A stretch of DNA of 64,000 bases, from the NCBI RefSeq assembly GCF_044769865.1, contig NZ_JBIZWA010000001.1, positions 372,001-436,000 on the forward strand, given 5' to 3'. The translations under genes were made by a program, and so were the position numbers. This document shows positions 16,499-25,050 of the stretch, piece after piece (position 1 is the stretch's first letter; every line of letters starts with the position of its first letter). Source of the stretch: Homoserinimonas sp044769865 (lineage in GTDB: Bacteria; Actinomycetota; Actinomycetes; Actinomycetales; Microbacteriaceae). The notes beneath the pieces were generated by a model, which worked only from the letters and a program-made list of their open reading frames with translations, made no database searches and was not told the origin of the DNA.

Positions 16499-17726
16499 AG
16501 GAGAGGGGGCGGAGCTCGAGGGTTGCGGCATCCGTCTCGGCGTTGACAAAGGCGAAGCGGCTGAAGCCCTCCGCCGCGAGGCGCTCGAGGGTGGCCTTCG
16601 TGTTCTTGGGCCGGCGCTCGAGGCGCACCCGGTGCCCCTGGCCCACGAGGGCGGTCTTGAGCGCGACGAGCTGGCTCGCCGGCGCATCCTTGTCGTGGAG
16701 GAGCGCGACCGCGTCAGCGCCTTCCGCGTCGGGGAGGTCGACGAGGTCCACGAGGCGCTCGAAGCCGAGTGAGAACCCGGTGGCCGGGACATCCGTGCCC
16801 AGGAAGCGGCCGATCATGCCGTCGTAGCGCCCGCCGCCGCCGAGCGAGTAGCCGAGCGAGGGGTGCGCGACCTCGAAGATCGTGCCGGTGTAGTAGCCCA
16901 TGCCCCGCACGAGGGTCGGGTCGAAGACGAGCTCCGCGCTCGGCACGGCCGCGCGCAGGTCGAGGAGCGCCTGGTAGGCCTCCGCGTCGAGCCATTCGGG
17001 CGCGTCGTCGAGGAGGTCCCAGCCCGATGCCTCGAGTGCGGCCGCGAGGCCCTCGGTCGCGATGCCATGCTCCGCGAGCTCTGCGGCGACACCTTCCGGG
17101 CCGATCTTGTCGAGCTTGTCGATCGTGATGAGGGCGCGCTCGTGCAGTTCGGCCGGCACATTCCAGTGCGAAAGCAGGCCGGTGAGGATGCGACGGTCGT
17201 TGATACGGATGCTGCATCCCTCGAGCCCCAGGGCGTCGAGCGCCGCGGTCGTCGCCGTGATGAGCTCGATCTCCGCAAGAGGGCCGGCCTCACCGATGAT
17301 GTCGATGTCGCACTGCACGAACTGGCGGAAGCGCCCCTTCTGCGGGCGCTCGGCGCGCCACACGGGCGCGATCTGGATCGCGCGGAACACCGTCGGCAGC
17401 TCGGCGCGGTGCGTCGCATAGAAGCGCGCGAGTGGCACCGTCAGGTCGAAGCGCAGCCCGAGGTCGGTCAGGTCGAGGGCGTCGGATGCCGCAGCGAAGT
17501 CCTCGCTCGTGAGCCCCCGCTTGAGGATTCCGAAGGCCAGCTTCTCGTTGTCGCCGCCGAGGCCCGAGTGCAGGCGCGCACTGTCCTCCACGACCGGGGT
17601 CTCGATCTCGTCGAAGCCGTGGGAACGGTAGACATTGCGGATGACGCCGAGCACGCGTTCGCGTCGCGCCTTCTCGGCGGGGAGGAAGTCGCGCATGCCA
17701 CGGGGAGGATTGACGGGAGAGGCCAT
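16497..17726 (-). CDS. hisS: Histidyl-tRNA synthetase
   Basis: 409-residue class II aminoacyl-tRNA synthetase. Motif 1 lies in MRDFLPAEKARRERV, motif 2 in WRAERPQKGRFRQF, the histidine loop in LVRGMGYYTGTIFE and motif 3 in GGGGRYDGMIG. A C-terminal anticodon-binding domain follows (about 320-409). The ATG at 17724-17726 has AGGAGG directly against it with no spacer, so the ribosome signal is unusual; a CAGAAT box 6 nt upstream is also compatible with a leaderless start. It is followed by eno. Confidence 0.95.
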   Translation of the reverse strand: MASPVNPPRGMRDFLPAEKARRERVLGVIRNVYRSHGFDEIETPVVEDSARLHSGLGGDNEKLAFGILKRGLTSEDFAAASDALDLTDLGLRFDLTVPLARFYATHRAELPTVFRAIQIAPVWRAERPQKGRFRQFVQCDIDIIGEAGPLAEIELITATTAALDALGLEGCSIRINDRRILTGLLSHWNVPAELHERALITIDKLDKIGPEGVAAELAEHGIATEGLAAALEASGWDLLDDAPEWLDAEAYQALLDLRAAVPSAELVFDPTLVRGMGYYTGTIFEVAHPSLGYSLGGGGRYDGMIGRFLGTDVPATGFSLGFERLVDLVDLPDAEGADAVALLHDKDAPASQLVALKTALVGQGHRVRLERRPKNTKATLERLAAEGFSRFAFVNAETDAATLELRPLS

Positions 17727-17749
17727 CCTCCTATTCTGGCAGGCGACCC

Positions 17750-18361
17750 CTACTCGCCCGTGCGACCGTCGGCGAGCGCCAGGGCCGCCTCCAAACGCGC
17801 GCGGGACTGCTCGATGAAGCGGCGGAATGAGCGCGTCGCGCTCTCGGGGTCGCGATGCACGATGAGGTCGTATTGGAGGCCCATGACGGTGTCGACCGCG
17901 AGGCGCGACTCCGCCTCGGCCTCCTCGTCGCTGAAGCCCATGTCGAGCAGCACATCGCGGCCGAGGTTCTGCCACTCCGTGAAGGTCGTGCGCGTGTGGG
18001 TGTGCCCGCGGTCGTGCGCTTCCAGCAGTGCGGCTTCGAACTCGAGCCGCAGGAGCCTGATGTTGCGCTCCTGCACGGCCCACTCCCACGAGCGTTCGAG
18101 ACCCGCCACATAGGTCTCAACCGTGGCCGGTCGCTCCTTGACCTTGGCCAGAACGGGGTGCGATCGCTGCGAGATGGCGCGGACGATCTCGCTCAGGAGT
18201 TCGTCGCGCGAGCCGAAGTGATAGACGAGCGTGAAGGTGCTCACCCCGAGCGCACTGGCCAGCGGCCGCAGAGACAGGCTCGACAGCGGCTTGTCGAGCA
18301 GGTAGTCGAGGATCTGCTCGAGCAAGGCGGGCTTGCGTGCGGGATCCGGCCGTCGGGACAT
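17750..18361 (-). CDS. TetR family transcriptional regulator
   Basis: 203 residues. An N-terminal helix-turn-helix (about 12-60) contains SLRPLASALGVSTFTLVYHFGSRDELL in the normal TetR layout; the C-terminal ligand-binding part is helical and not assignable. It lies just upstream of hisS on the same strand but has its own TAGGGT box 7 nt before the ATG. Its target is unknown; no obvious palindromic operator was seen in the 37 bp to the ferritin gene. Confidence 0.88.
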   Translation of the reverse strand: MSRRPDPARKPALLEQILDYLLDKPLSSLSLRPLASALGVSTFTLVYHFGSRDELLSEIVRAISQRSHPVLAKVKERPATVETYVAGLERSWEWAVQERNIRLLRLEFEAALLEAHDRGHTHTRTTFTEWQNLGRDVLLDMGFSDEEAEAESRLAVDTVMGLQYDLIVHRDPESATRSFRRFIEQSRARLEAALALADGRTGE

Positions 18362-18368
18362 GCCCGCA

Positions 18369-18374
18369 ACCCTA
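18369..18374 (-). promoter_or_regulatory. -10 box of a leaderless promoter (TetR gene)
   Basis: TAGGGT on the minus strand, 7 nt before the ATG at 18361. Confidence 0.5.
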
Positions 18375-18398
18375 CAACGAGAAGAACTCGGTTTTCGC

Positions 18399-18929
18399 CT
18401 AGACCGCTCCGCCTGCGGCTTCCGGGGCGTTCGGGTCGTGACCGCCGTCACCGATCGACTCGCGTGCGAGGTAGTTCTCGACGTCGAAGAGGTTCTCGGC
18501 ACGCTCCATGATCGTGAGGAGCGTGCTCATCGACGCGACCTCCTCGACCTGCTCCTTGAGGAACCAGAGCATGAACTGCTCACCCAGGGCATCGGTCTCG
18601 GCGCGAGCTGCCGCGAAGAGGGCCTCGATCTGCTGCGTGACGCGCTTCTCCTGCGCGAGGGCAAGGGCGATGGGTTCGCGCTCGTCAACAAAGGCGTTCT
18701 GCACTGCCGATACGCCGGGGATGGCGACGCCCATCCCTCGGTCGAGCCGGTACTGCACGATCATCATGGCGTGGTTGCGCTCCTCGAGCGCCTGGCTGTA
18801 GAAGTGCTTGGCCAGTTGGGGCAGGTCACGCTCGTCGAACCAGACGGCGATCGCAATGTACTGCTGGGCCGCGTCGAACTCGTGGCCGATCTGCTCGGCG
18901 AGGAGCTGGTCGAAAGATGCTGTCGTCAT
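18399..18929 (-). CDS. Ferritin (BfrB-like, non-haem)
   Basis: 176-residue iron storage protein that forms a 24-subunit cage. Ferroxidase ligands are visible: E17 in GHEFDAAQQY, E50 and H53 in EERNHAM, and a later Glu in AQEKRV plus the KEQVEEVA helix. Length matches mycobacterial BfrB. The ATG at 18927-18929 has a TAGCGT box 7 nt upstream, so transcription should begin at the start codon. Two iron-box-like palindromes lie about 47 and 76 bp upstream of that point, the position expected for an activator of the IdeR/DtxR type. Confidence 0.93.
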   Translation of the reverse strand: MTTASFDQLLAEQIGHEFDAAQQYIAIAVWFDERDLPQLAKHFYSQALEERNHAMMIVQYRLDRGMGVAIPGVSAVQNAFVDEREPIALALAQEKRVTQQIEALFAAARAETDALGEQFMLWFLKEQVEEVASMSTLLTIMERAENLFDVENYLARESIGDGGHDPNAPEAAGGAV

Positions 18930-18936
18930 GCGGGAG

Positions 18937-18942
18937 ACGCTA
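18937..18942 (-). promoter_or_regulatory. -10 box of a leaderless promoter (ferritin)
   Basis: TAGCGT on the minus strand, 7 nt before the ATG at 18929; it fixes the positions of the upstream operator-like sites. Confidence 0.6.
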
Positions 18943-18966
18943 CTCCGCGATGGCCGCGAGCGCATC

Positions 18967-19017
18967 GAAGGTTAGGCATGCCAACAACGAAGTGAGGGCA
19001 GGCATGCCATGCCTCAC
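18967..19017 (-). promoter_or_regulatory. Tandem iron-box-like (IdeR/DtxR) sites upstream of ferritin
   Basis: Site 1 (18967-18985) reads GAAGGTTAGGCATGCCAAC on the plus strand and matches 12 of 19 positions of the DtxR/IdeR consensus TTAGGTTAGGCTAACCTAA. Site 2 (18992-19017) is a 26 bp imperfect palindrome, GTGAGG...CCTCAC, around the same GGCATGCC core. Another GGCATGC occurs at 19066-19072. IdeR activating ferritin through tandem upstream boxes is known in mycobacteria; the assignment here is inferred. Confidence 0.55.
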
Positions 19018-19174
19018 GGCGATAATGCATAACGAGCGTCCGCTCTTTCCTGTAGACTTCAGGCTGGCATGCAACGCCACGCAGACATGGCCGAATGATC
19101 GGGTAAATCTTCGGCCAGCGCCCGCGCACCATTCGTTTCTGTTGTGAAATTTCCAACACAAACACGCCGGGCTG
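19018..19174. other. Intergenic stretch with no gene (ferritin to mazG)
   Basis: The remaining part of the 287 bp gap holds no credible reading frame. It contains a third GGCATGC (19066-19072) and a small inverted repeat TTGTG...CACAA (19142-19161). No promoter pointing to a missed gene was recognised. Confidence 0.5.
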
Positions 19175-19205
19175 GTGCCCTTCCCGTTCGGGTCGGGAAG
19201 GGCAC
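19175..19205. terminator. Strong hairpin after mazG
   Basis: A perfect 12 bp stem, GTGCCCTTCCCG pairing with CGGGAAGGGCAC, around a 7 nt loop, starting 11 bases beyond the mazG stop. There is no clear U-tract on either strand, so it may end transcription of the mazG strand only partly or protect the 3' end. Confidence 0.65.
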
Positions 19206-19216
19206 AACCCCTCTTG

Positions 19217-19879
19217 TTACTGTGCCGCCTCGGCCTCGCGGATCTCCGCCTGCAGTCCCCGCAGCGTGGCCCGCAGCGCGCGCTCCGAGTTCAGCCCGCG
19301 CGAGCGCGCCGACGCGACGATCGCGAGCAGCAGCCCGCCCAGCTCGTCCTCCGACTCGACCGGGATGCCGGCCGGCGCATCGTCGAGCACACCAACCTTC
19401 TGTGCGCGCCCGAGCAGCTTGTCGGCGAGGGCGAGCGAGGGCATCCCCTGCGGAATCCCGTCGAGAACACTCGTGCGGTGCGCCTTCTCCTTGGCCTTCA
19501 TCTCGTCCCAGACCAGCACGACCTCATCGGCGGTCTCGGCGAGCGCGTCGCCGAAGACGTGCGGATGCCGCGCGACCATCTTTGCGCGACTCCGCTCCGC
19601 GACATCCTCGATCGTGAACGGCTCCTCGGCCGCGTGCGCGGCGATGTCCGTGTGGAAGAGCACCTGGTAGAGCACATCGCCGAGCTCCTCGATGAGCTCC
19701 TCGCGCGTGCCCGCCTCGATCGCCTCGACCAGCTCGTGTGTCTCCTCGATGAGGTACTGCACGAGCGACTCGTGCGTCTGCTCGGCATCCCAGGGGCATC
19801 CACCCGAGCCCCGCAGCCTCGCCATGAGGGCGATGAGTTCGTCGAGCTTCGGATGCTGCGGCACGGATGTCTCAGTCAT
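19217..19879 (-). CDS. mazG: MazG family nucleoside triphosphate pyrophosphohydrolase
   Basis: 220 residues. The all-alpha NTP-PPase domain begins LIALMARLRGSGGCPWDAEQTH and carries the metal-binding EETHELVEAI and EELGDVLYQVLFH motifs (Glu/Asp ligands around residues 46-70). Members hydrolyse NTPs or dNTPs to the monophosphate and lower (p)ppGpp or mutagenic nucleotides. This protein has the N-terminal domain and a shorter helical C-terminal part than E. coli MazG. It commonly sits near mfd in actinobacteria, as here. Confidence 0.92.
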   Translation of the reverse strand: MTETSVPQHPKLDELIALMARLRGSGGCPWDAEQTHESLVQYLIEETHELVEAIEAGTREELIEELGDVLYQVLFHTDIAAHAAEEPFTIEDVAERSRAKMVARHPHVFGDALAETADEVVLVWDEMKAKEKAHRTSVLDGIPQGMPSLALADKLLGRAQKVGVLDDAPAGIPVESEDELGGLLLAIVASARSRGLNSERALRATLRGLQAEIREAEAAQ

Positions 19880-19944
19880 GCGCCCATCCTCGCATCCGCC
19901 GCGCGGGGGATCTGCCGCACGGGCGCAGCCGCCAGAATGGAGAC

Positions 19945-20706
19945 ATGCTCTCGCCCGACGATCCGCTGGCCCGGATCGTCCTCGCGGTCGCGCTCCTCGG
20001 CCTGCTCGCCCTTCTCGTGGTGCGTGCAGCGCGCAAGGACCGCCGCGAGTACACGCGATTCAAGCGCTACCGCACGACCCGGCGCCGGCAGGCGATGATG
20101 CGCAAGTGGCTCGTGGAGTCCTTCGTCGTGCACGGCGGGGCCGCCGTCATCATGCTGCTGCTCGCCTGGCAGCAGGTGCCGCTCATGCTTGCGGCGATCG
20201 AGGACCTCGCTGCCGTGCAGTGGTTGCGGGATGCGGCATCCGAGGGTCTCCTCAAGGGCTTCCTGATCGGCGCGATCAGCGCCCTGCTCATCGCCTCGAT
20301 CGCCCTGCTGCCGCTCGCCCGCGGGCAGGACGAGGTCGTCACGGTCGGCGACATCCACGCGCTCCTGCCGCGCAACCGGGGCGAGCTTCGCTACGGCGCG
20401 CTGCTCTCGATCAACGCGGGCGTCGTCGAGGAGCTGCTGTTCCGGCTCGCGCTGCCGGCCGCCGTCTTCGGAGTCACGGGGAGCATCGCCGCGGCGGTGC
20501 TGGGCAGCACGGCGATCTTCGCCGCCCTCCACCTCTACCAGGGCGCGTCCGGCGTCATCGGCTCCGCCATCATCGGCGCGCTCCTCATGGCGGTCTTCAT
20601 CGGCACCGGCAGCATCCTCGTGGCCATCGCGGTGCACGCCTTCATCGACCTGCGCTCGCTCGTCGCGATCCCCATGATGGTGTACCGCGTGCACCGCAAG
20701 GCGTAG
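19945..20706 (+). CDS. CPBP family intramembrane metalloprotease
   Basis: 253 residues with about six membrane helices. The CPBP (Abi/CAAX-like) motifs are complete: EELLFR at 162-167, FAALH with H196, and HAFID with H231. A basic stretch (RRARKDRREYTRFKRYR region, about 27-50) separates the first helix from the rest. The ATG at 19945 is preferred over an earlier in-frame start because it follows GGAG/CAGAAT signals and avoids overlap with mazG. Members are thought to cleave or bind membrane substrates; the substrate is unknown. Confidence 0.85.
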   Translation: MLSPDDPLARIVLAVALLGLLALLVVRAARKDRREYTRFKRYRTTRRRQAMMRKWLVESFVVHGGAAVIMLLLAWQQVPLMLAAIEDLAAVQWLRDAASEGLLKGFLIGAISALLIASIALLPLARGQDEVVTVGDIHALLPRNRGELRYGALLSINAGVVEELLFRLALPAAVFGVTGSIAAAVLGSTAIFAALHLYQGASGVIGSAIIGALLMAVFIGTGSILVAIAVHAFIDLRSLVAIPMMVYRVHRKA

Positions 20707-20730
20707 CGCGGCGCCCCGACCCCGAGTGGC

Positions 20731-23700
20731 TCAGGCCTTCGACTCGACCGCCGCCTCGACCGGCTCCGGCTCCTTCGGCAGGAACTGCTCGAACAGCTGC
20801 CCCACCCACTCGATGAGCCCATCGTCGCTCAGCGCCTCGCCGCCCGCCTTCGGGAGTGGGATGACGACCGCGCTGTTCTGGGTGAAGTAACGGCCACCCG
20901 GATACATCCGCTGCAGGCGCACCTGGAGCGAGTCGGGCAGCTCAAGCGGCGCGATGCGCAGGTTGGGGCCCATGACGACGACCTCGCTGAGGCCGGCCTT
21001 CTGGGCGCGCCGCCTAAGGCGCGACACCGCGACGAGCTGCAGCACGGGTGGGGGAAGCTCGCCGTAGCGGTCGGCCAGTTCCTCGGCGACCGCATCGATG
21101 GCATCCGTCGCCGCCTGCGGCGAACTCGCCGTCGACAGCTTCTGGTAGGCCTCGAGCCTCAGCCGCTCGCTCTCGACGTACTCCTCGGGGATGCGCGCAT
21201 CCACGGGAAGCTCGAGGCGCAGCTCCGTCGGTCCCTCCACGTCTTCACCGCGGAAGGCGCTCACGGCCTCGCCGATCATCCGCAGATAGAGGTCGAAGCC
21301 GACGCCGGCGATGTGGCCCGACTGCTCGCCACCGAGGAGGTTGCCGGCGCCACGGATCTCGAGGTCCTTGAGCGCGACCTGCATGCCCGCGCCCAGCTCG
21401 TTGTTGGCAGCGATCGTCGCGAGCCGGTCGTGAGCGACCTCACCGAGGGGCTTGTCGGGGTCGTAGAGGAAGTAGGCGTAGGCCCGCTCTCGGCCACGTC
21501 CGACCCGGCCGCGCAGCTGGTGCAGCTGCGAGAGGCCGTATTTGTCGGCCCGGTCGATGATGAGGGTGTTGGCGTTCGAGACGTCGAGGCCCGTCTCGAT
21601 GATGGTCGTCGAGACGAGCACGTCGAACTTGCGCTCCCAGAAGTCGACCATGACCTGCTCGAGCTGGCCCTCGCCGAGCTTGCCGTGCGCGACCGCGATG
21701 CGGGCCTCTGGCACCAGCTCGGCAAGCTGGCTCGCGACCCGGTTGATGCTCGAGACGCGGTTGTGCACGAAGAACACCTGGCCCTCGCGCAGTAGCTCGC
21801 GCCGGATCGCCGCCGCCACCTGCTTCTCGCTGTAGGGGCCAACGAAGGTGAGGATCGGATGCCGGTCTTCGGGCGGCGTCGCGAGGGTCGACATCTCGCG
21901 GATGCCCGTGACGGCCATCTCGAGCGTGCGCGGGATCGGCGTGGCACTCATCGCCAGGATGTCGACGTTGGTCTTGAGCTTCTTGAGCGCATCCTTGTGC
22001 TCGACACCGAAGCGCTGCTCCTCGTCGACGATTACAAGCCCGAGGTCTTTGAACGCGATCTCCTTCGAGAGGAGGCGGTGCGTGCCGATGACGACATCGA
22101 CTGTGCCATCCGCGAGGCCCGCGATGACCTCCTTCGCCTCCTTGTCGCTCTGGAAGCGACTGAGGCCGCGCAGGTGGATGGGGAACCCTGCGAAGCGCTC
22201 CGCGAAGGTCTCCATGTGCTGCTTCACGAGCAGCGTCGTCGGCACGAGCATCGCGACCTGCTTGCCGTCTTGCACTGCCTTGAAGGCGGCACGGACGGCG
22301 ACCTCGGTCTTGCCGTAGCCCACGTCGCCCGCGACGAGGCGATCCATGGGAACCGGCTTCTCCATGTCGGCCTTGATCTCGTCGATCGTCGTCAACTGGT
22401 CGGGCGTCTCGGCGAAGGGGAAGGCATCCTCGAACTCGCGCTGCCACGGGCTGTCTGGGCCGAAGGCGTGGCCCTTGCTCTGCTGGCGGGCCGAGTAGAG
22501 CTTGACGAGCTCGACCGCGATGTCGCGCACCGCCTTGCGGGCCTTGCCCTTCGCCGCCGCCCAGTCGCTGCCACCCATCTTGCTGAGCTGGGGAGCCTCG
22601 CCGCCCACATAGCGCGAGACGAGGTCGAGCTGGTCGGTCGGCACGTAGAGCTTGTCGCCCGGGTAGCCACGCTTCGACGGGGCGTATTCGATCAGCAGGA
22701 ACTCGCGCGTCGTCTTGACCGCGTTGCGCCCGCCGCTCGAGACCTCGCGGCGCACGAGCTCCAAGAACTTTCCGATGCCGTGCGTCTGGTGCACGATGTA
22801 GTCGCCCGCCTTGAGCTGCAGCGGGTCGACCACGTTGCGACGCCTCGTCGCGAGCTTCTTGACCTGGCGCGACTCGTAGCCGACCGCGCGACCGAAGAAC
22901 TCGGTCTCACTGAAGAGGGCGAGACGGATGTCGGGCACCTCGAAGCCCGCCTCCACCGCACCCGTCACGACATAGGCGACGCCCGGCTCGAAGACACCAT
23001 CCTCCGGCAGGTCGTCGACGACGCGCGCGGCAAACCCGTGTTCGCCCAGCGCCTCGGCCGCGCGCTCTACGAGCCCGTGCCCCTGCGCCGTGATGACGAC
23101 CGACCAGCCCTCCTTCAGCCGGTCACCGACATGCGCGATCGCGCCATCCGCGTTGCCCGTGAAGCTCGGCGTGGCATCCGCCTCGATGCGCACGTAGTCG
23201 CCCGCCGCCTCGACCATCTCGCTGATGGCATCCGCACCCTCTGCGCCGTCGGCCGCGTAGGAGGCAGCGCCACTGTCGAAGGCGCTGAGCGTCCACCACG
23301 GACGCTCCCCCGCCGCATCGCGCAGCTGCCGCAGGGTCAGGAAGTCCCCCGCGCCGAGGTCGATGGGCGCCTCAGCGCCCGCCGTCGCGGCGTTCCAAGC
23401 GGCATCGAGGAACTCGCGGTTCGTCTCGAGGAGCGATGTCGCTCGCGTCGCAACCCGTTCGGGCGAGATGACCGCGACCGCGGCATCCTTGGGCAGGTAG
23501 TGGGTGAATGGCACCAGGCGCTCGAGCAGTGCGGGCGCGAGTGATTCCATGCCGTCGACAGGGATGCCGTCGGCGATCTTCGCGAGCATGGTCGAGAGCC
23601 CCGGGAACTCGTGCAGCATCTCGGTGGCGCGCTGCCGCACCGAGTCACTGAGCAGCAGCTCGCGGCACGGGGGCAGGTCGACGCGCTCAACCGCCTCGGG

Positions 23701-24369
23701 GAGCGAACGCTGGTCGGCGACCGAGAACTGACGAATCTCCTCCGCCTCGTCACCGAAGAACTCGAGGCGAAGCGGATGCTCGGCCGCCGGCGGGAACACG
23801 TCGAGGATGCCGCCGCGCACCGCGAACTCGCCGCGCCGCGTCACCATGTCGACCCGCGAGTAGGCGAGGTCGACGAGGCGGCGCTGGATCTCCCCAAGCT
23901 CGTAACCCCGCCCCCTCGCCGTGATCGTGAGCGACTCGAGGGAGGTCAGGTTGTCGGCGATCGGCTGGATCGCAGCGCGCACGCTCGCGACCACCACGAG
24001 CGAGCCGCCCTTGGGGTCGCGCGCGGCATCCCACTCGGCGATGCGCCGCAGCGCCTCGATGCGGCGGCCGACGGTCTCGGTCGAGGGGCTGAGGCGCTCG
24101 TGCGGAAGGGTCTCCCACGCGGGGAACTGCAGCACGGTCGCGGAAGGCGAGTTGGTCGAGATCGCGGAAGTGAGCGCGTCGGCTTCCCGGCCGGTCGCGA
24201 CGATCGCGAGCAGTGCAGCCGGCGGCGTGCGGCGCGACAGCAGCCCGGCGAGGAGCGGCGCCCGGAGGCCCTCGACGAGCGAGAAGTCGGCATCACGCGA
24301 CGCGTATTGGAGGGCGTCGTCGAACGATTGGGCGCGCGAAAGCGCAGTAGCCAAGCCCTGGAGGATCAC
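20731..24369 (-). CDS. mfd: Transcription-repair coupling factor Mfd
   Basis: 1212-residue ATPase that removes stalled RNA polymerase and recruits UvrA. An N-terminal UvrB-homology part comes first, then the RNA polymerase-interacting domain (AGDYIVHQTHGIGKF), then a RecG-like translocase with Walker A GDVGYGKTEVA, DEEQ box VDEEQRFG, motif III MSATPIPRTL and motif VI LRGRVGRGRERAY, and a C-terminal TRCF domain. Length and order are normal. The GTG start has a TAAGCT box 6 nt upstream, suggesting its own leaderless promoter after pth. Confidence 0.97.
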   Translation of the reverse strand: MILQGLATALSRAQSFDDALQYASRDADFSLVEGLRAPLLAGLLSRRTPPAALLAIVATGREADALTSAISTNSPSATVLQFPAWETLPHERLSPSTETVGRRIEALRRIAEWDAARDPKGGSLVVVASVRAAIQPIADNLTSLESLTITARGRGYELGEIQRRLVDLAYSRVDMVTRRGEFAVRGGILDVFPPAAEHPLRLEFFGDEAEEIRQFSVADQRSLPEAVERVDLPPCRELLLSDSVRQRATEMLHEFPGLSTMLAKIADGIPVDGMESLAPALLERLVPFTHYLPKDAAVAVISPERVATRATSLLETNREFLDAAWNAATAGAEAPIDLGAGDFLTLRQLRDAAGERPWWTLSAFDSGAASYAADGAEGADAISEMVEAAGDYVRIEADATPSFTGNADGAIAHVGDRLKEGWSVVITAQGHGLVERAAEALGEHGFAARVVDDLPEDGVFEPGVAYVVTGAVEAGFEVPDIRLALFSETEFFGRAVGYESRQVKKLATRRRNVVDPLQLKAGDYIVHQTHGIGKFLELVRREVSSGGRNAVKTTREFLLIEYAPSKRGYPGDKLYVPTDQLDLVSRYVGGEAPQLSKMGGSDWAAAKGKARKAVRDIAVELVKLYSARQQSKGHAFGPDSPWQREFEDAFPFAETPDQLTTIDEIKADMEKPVPMDRLVAGDVGYGKTEVAVRAAFKAVQDGKQVAMLVPTTLLVKQHMETFAERFAGFPIHLRGLSRFQSDKEAKEVIAGLADGTVDVVIGTHRLLSKEIAFKDLGLVIVDEEQRFGVEHKDALKKLKTNVDILAMSATPIPRTLEMAVTGIREMSTLATPPEDRHPILTFVGPYSEKQVAAAIRRELLREGQVFFVHNRVSSINRVASQLAELVPEARIAVAHGKLGEGQLEQVMVDFWERKFDVLVSTTIIETGLDVSNANTLIIDRADKYGLSQLHQLRGRVGRGRERAYAYFLYDPDKPLGEVAHDRLATIAANNELGAGMQVALKDLEIRGAGNLLGGEQSGHIAGVGFDLYLRMIGEAVSAFRGEDVEGPTELRLELPVDARIPEEYVESERLRLEAYQKLSTASSPQAATDAIDAVAEELADRYGELPPPVLQLVAVSRLRRRAQKAGLSEVVVMGPNLRIAPLELPDSLQVRLQRMYPGGRYFTQNSAVVIPLPKAGGEALSDDGLIEWVGQLFEQFLPKEPEPVEAAVESKA

Positions 24370-24375
24370 CCGACA

Positions 24376-24381
24376 AGCTTA
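24376..24381 (-). promoter_or_regulatory. -10 box of a leaderless promoter (mfd)
   Basis: TAAGCT on the minus strand, 6 nt before the GTG at 24369, in the gap between pth and mfd. Confidence 0.45.
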
Positions 24382-24411
24382 CGGTGAGCCGCTGACAGGG
24401 GACTTCGTGGG

Positions 24412-25014
24412 TTATGAAGGCGCGTGGAAGCGCTGCTGCGCGGCCGCGAGTCCGTCGGCCGCGAGTGACTCGACGGCGTCGGCGGCATCCGCCAGCAGGT
24501 TCGGCAGCACGGCGCGCTCAGTCGACCCGAAGTCGCGCAGCACGAAGTCGGCCGCGGGTTGACGCCCGGGCGGCCGACCGATGCCGACCCGCACTCGGAG
24601 GAACTCGGGAGTGCCGATCGCGGAGATGATGTCCCGAAGCCCGTTGTGACCTCCGTGCCCGCCGCCGCGCTTGAGCCGCACCGAGTCGAAGGGGATGTCG
24701 AGCTCGTCGTGCACCACGATGAGTCGCTCGGTGGGGATCTTGTAGAAGCGAAGCAGGGCGGCAACGGGGCCGCCCGAGAGGTTCATGAAGCTGTTGGGCT
24801 TCGCCAGCACGAGGCGCGGACCATCGATGCCGGTGCGGGCCTCAGCGACCATGGCATTCGCCTTGTGCGAGCGAAATGAGGCCGACCGCCGGTCGGCAAG
24901 CTCGGCGAGCACCATCTGCCCCACGTTGTGGCGGTTGCCCGCATAGTCGGCGCCCGGATTACCGAGGCCGACAACGAGCCACTGGACGCCACCCTCATCG
25001 GGGGTGGCGTCCAG
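24412..25014 (-). CDS. pth: Peptidyl-tRNA hydrolase, start codon not canonical
   Basis: Recycles peptidyl-tRNA. The conserved N-terminus WLVVGLGNPG...NRHNVG holds the substrate Asn and catalytic His, followed by LAKPNSFMNLSG, VVHDELDIPF and GGGHGGHNGL. Between the in-frame rplY stop (25051-25053) and WLVV there is no ATG, GTG or TTG in this frame. The only ATG there (24996-24998) is out of frame, and the first in-frame GTG (24922-24924) lies after the catalytic residues. I place a putative CTG start at 25012-25014 (200 residues), inside a perfect 12 bp hairpin. A sequencing error is possible. Confidence 0.75.
   Translation of the reverse strand: MDATPDEGGVQWLVVGLGNPGADYAGNRHNVGQMVLAELADRRSASFRSHKANAMVAEARTGIDGPRLVLAKPNSFMNLSGGPVAALLRFYKIPTERLIVVHDELDIPFDSVRLKRGGGHGGHNGLRDIISAIGTPEFLRVRVGIGRPPGRQPAADFVLRDFGSTERAVLPNLLADAADAVESLAADGLAAAQQRFHAPS
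24982..25014. terminator. Perfect 12 bp stem-loop across the pth start region
   Basis: CTGGACGCCACC pairs with GGTGGCGTCCAG around a 9 nt loop. It lies 37 bp after the rplY stop and covers the first codons of the pth frame. It could be the rplY terminator, a translational control element for pth, or both. Confidence 0.65.
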
Positions 25015-25050
25015 CGGCTTCGTGCGTGTGAAGAGGCCTATCTCAGCGCC

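Noticed and set aside
19142..19161. Small inverted repeat TTGTG...CACAA as an operator
   Set aside because: Short, isolated, and not positioned at any promoter I can identify.
24783..24998. ATG at 24998 as the pth start
   Set aside because: It is in a different frame from the conserved Pth sequence and would give an unrelated 71-residue peptide unless a base is missing.
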